From: Flavobacteriales bacterium
GTDB taxonomy: Bacteria > Bacteroidota > Bacteroidia > Flavobacteriales > JASBRU01
Assembly (NCBI GenBank): GCA_030149285.1
Contig: JASBRU010000002.1
Location: forward strand, 186,001 to 250,000
Direction of reading: 5' to 3'
DNA length: 64,000 nt
Shown: one piece after another, positions 62,451-64,000 of the stretch
Layout of the letters: every line of letters begins with the position of its first letter
How positions within the stretch are numbered: the first letter of the stretch is position 1
The notes under the pieces: model-generated
Told to the model about the DNA's origin: nothing
What the model saw: only the letters and a program-made list of their open reading frames with translations
Database searches by the model: none
Translations under genes and position numbers: made by a program

Positions 62451-63601
62451 TATTCAGTATACAAAGTAGGGTCAAGTTTTAGCTCTTTTTGGAGTTCCAC
62501 AGTTAAGTTTTCTTTGGTAAGTCCAACCTCATTTAGTTTGCTCCATAAGTTTGTTCCGGTATTTAAAAGTGCAAAGAGTTTGTCTTTTCCATAGAGCCTC
62601 AACGTTCGTTCGCATATCAATGCACCTATTAGGTAGGGTATAGAAGTCTTATCATCTATATATAGTCTCTCATAGGGTTGTAGATGTTCTGCTAAGTTTA
62701 TTTCTGTATTGTTGAGGTATTCTTTCATTTTTTGGCGATGCCAAGTGTATGGTTGTTTTCCACTGCCCCCAATGTAAGTGGCAATGCCTTCGTCTAGCAG
62801 CTTGTGTATGTTCTTAAAAAGCTGTTGGGTATAGATATGTACAATTTCGTGTGTGTAATATTCAGAGTTATTACCGGAGTAAACAATGTTCCCAAAATCT
62901 GCCATACCACCTGTTTTATCAAAAAACATATTGGGCAAATAGTCAAAGCCTTTTACTTCATATACTTGTTGTGGATTGAAACATGAGTAATAAGTAATGG
63001 CAATTGGTTCCGTTTCAAAAAACATACACATTTGTTGTATATCTTTTGCTTGCTGCTCAATTTCAGATTGGTTGGCCTCTTTACCTTTTGGTAGCTTGTA
63101 TAAAATACTTTCTTCGGTAAACTCAGTCCAGTCCTTTGTTTGATAGTCGGTGGCTCTTTTTAGTTTCCAACCGGTTTGGTTTTTTACAGCAACAATGTTG
63201 TAAATACACCTTATAAATCGCTCTTCAGTTTCCGGGCTTACACCTATAAAAGCTACTTTTAGCAATTTCTCATTTTCATTAATTGTAATCAACTCCATTA
63301 AGCTGGGCTTGAAATAATTTTGTCCATGTCTGCTTCTCTCAATCTGGTTAATGTCTAGGTATGGGTATGTATATCTATCAAAATCTGATTGTAGCCAGTA
63401 CTTATTTTCTGTTAAGGATTCGTTTTTTGTTTGAAGAAAGTTCTCAAGAACAAGTAGTATTTCTTGGTTTTCTTTTTTGGTTTTATCTACAGCTGGTGAA
63501 ATTGAAAGCTTAAAATCATCATTGGGTTTAGGTTGTGCTATAGAGGTTAAGGGTAGTAAAATAGTTAATAGATAAGTAGCTATTTTTATAGTCTTGGTCA
63601 T
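62450..63601 (-). CDS. Secreted gluzincin-like metallopeptidase
   Basis: A 383-aa exported protein with a signal peptide (IATYLLTILLPLTSIAQ). The C-terminal part has a zinc-peptidase signature: HEIVH at 251-255 (HExxH) followed by LLDEGIATYIGGSG with E271 as third ligand, the Peptidase MA-like (gluzincin) arrangement. The N-terminal 200 residues are an unassigned domain. Active-site residues are intact, so it is probably an active protease; substrate unknown. It converges on the tRNA pair and lies alone. Confidence 0.8.
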   Translation of the reverse strand: MTKTIKIATYLLTILLPLTSIAQPKPNDDFKLSISPAVDKTKKENQEILLVLENFLQTKNESLTENKYWLQSDFDRYTYPYLDINQIERSRHGQNYFKPSLMELITINENEKLLKVAFIGVSPETEERFIRCIYNIVAVKNQTGWKLKRATDYQTKDWTEFTEESILYKLPKGKEANQSEIEQQAKDIQQMCMFFETEPIAITYYSCFNPQQVYEVKGFDYLPNMFFDKTGGMADFGNIVYSGNNSEYYTHEIVHIYTQQLFKNIHKLLDEGIATYIGGSGKQPYTWHRQKMKEYLNNTEINLAEHLQPYERLYIDDKTSIPYLIGALICERTLRLYGKDKLFALLNTGTNLWSKLNEVGLTKENLTVELQKELKLDPTLYTE

Positions 63602-63785
63602 GTAAATAGATTTTGTTTATGGTTATTTTCGGTACCACCAAAGTAATAAAACTTCTTATTTTTCTGATTTACTGGTAAAGTTAAAACGCCCACAAGCAAA
63701 ATCAGGTATTTCAGCCTATTGTGTTTCACTAATTTAAATAACTACCTTAGTAGTTTACAGGCTTAGTAATTAAAAAACCACCATC

Positions 63786-64000
63786 ATGAGTGTAATTAAC
63801 GTCCCAATTCCGGATTTAGTTGTGAATGCTACCGGAGCTATCAACTTAGAAGTTAAAATAGGTAATGCCCAGCCCGGCTCTCATACTTGGGCGGGAGGAA
63901 CACCACCATTGGTTTATCCACCGCCGGAAGGTACAGTATGGCAAACCACATTTAATGCTGCTAGTGGGAGCTTTATTAAGTTTAAATCGTCTACCAGAAA
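63786..64000 (+). CDS. Unrecognised protein, 3' end beyond the window
   Basis: An ATG at 63786 opens a frame that stays free of stops for 71 codons to the window edge. It starts MSVINVPIPDLVVNATGA and continues with KIGNAQPGSHTWAGG and VYPPPEGTVWQTTFN. There is no signal peptide. Base composition is noticeably less AT-rich than in neighbouring genes (GGxCC-type codons such as GCCCAGCCCGGC). I do not recognise a family. The 184-bp gap upstream (63602-63785) shows no clear TAnnTTTG promoter. Confidence 0.55.
   Translation, partial: MSVINVPIPDLVVNATGAINLEVKIGNAQPGSHTWAGGTPPLVYPPPEGTVWQTTFNAASGSFIKFKSSTR

Overview
The window is chromosomal DNA from a member of the Bacteroidota, most likely the Flavobacteriia or a close relative. 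The DNA is AT-rich. Many genes have a TAnnTTTG element just upstream, the -7 box of the Bacteroidota housekeeping sigma factor. The gene content fits: TonB-dependent receptors with carboxypeptidase-regulatory-like domains, a type IX secretion (T9SS) cargo with a PorV-like protein, DUF4249 lipoproteins, DUF3127, a bacterial geranylgeranylglyceryl phosphate synthase, GH3 and AtoE families. No species can be named from the sequence alone. There are no rRNA genes, insertion sequences, prophage genes or CRISPR arrays. Genes are tightly packed, with many 1-17 bp overlaps, and no gene-free stretch exceeds about 300 bases except the one holding a tRNA-Leu gene.

Layout. 1-1.1 kb: 3' part of an adenylate-forming (PaaK-like) protein. 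1.1-6.4 kb (minus strand): phosphopantetheinyl transferase, GGGP synthase, a small YkoF-like protein, a PnuC-family transporter and a NadR-like kinase, followed by a TPP riboswitch with its own promoter in front of a TonB-dependent receptor; together a thiamine-uptake locus. 6.5-10.3 kb: ahcY, a Rieske-like lipoprotein that has lost its ligands, and a lipoprotein pair (redoxin plus cytochrome c/copper monooxygenase). 10.5-19.1 kb: a three-gene cell-surface cluster (1212-aa TonB receptor, 1290-aa putative T9SS cargo, PorV-like protein). 19.2-24.1 kb: greA, HIT protein, ruvC, a flippase-like protein with a glycosyltransferase, and an MscS channel. 24.1-28.2 kb: TonB receptor with two tandem DUF4249 lipoproteins. 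28.4-35.9 kb: C-terminal processing protease, LAS-peptidase-like protein, ABC permease, aat, atoE, DUF3127 and a flavin reductase.

36.0-39.6 kb: tRNA-Leu(UAG), then the proteostasis set tig-clpP-clpX. 39.6-45.5 kb: a histidine-bearing membrane protein, folA-thyA, a bifunctional-nuclease protein, etfA-etfB and divergent pdhB. 45.6-48.2 kb: membrane pyrophosphatase hppA with an extra C-terminal domain. 48.2-57.4 kb: DUF4184 protein, deoxynucleoside kinase, GH3, DUF2797, a methyltransferase-like protein, an LRR protein, a queuosine-precursor transporter, sppA and folK. 57.5-62.2 kb: OmpA-family protein, SpoU methyltransferase and mutS. 62.2-64 kb: tRNA-Gly(GCC), tRNA-Leu(UAA), a gluzincin-like secreted metallopeptidase, and the 5' end of an unrecognised gene running off the window.

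Most of the window is a conserved core genome. The parts most worth following up are the thiamine riboswitch and its candidate alternative pairing, the TonB/T9SS/PorV surface cluster, the redoxin/copper-monooxygenase pair, the shifted acidic residue and C-terminal extension of the pyrophosphatase, the SSB-like tail on DUF3127, the uncharacterised histidine-containing membrane protein, and the TTG start codons of both ruvC and mutS. I do not see one obviously new multi-gene system such as a defence island.
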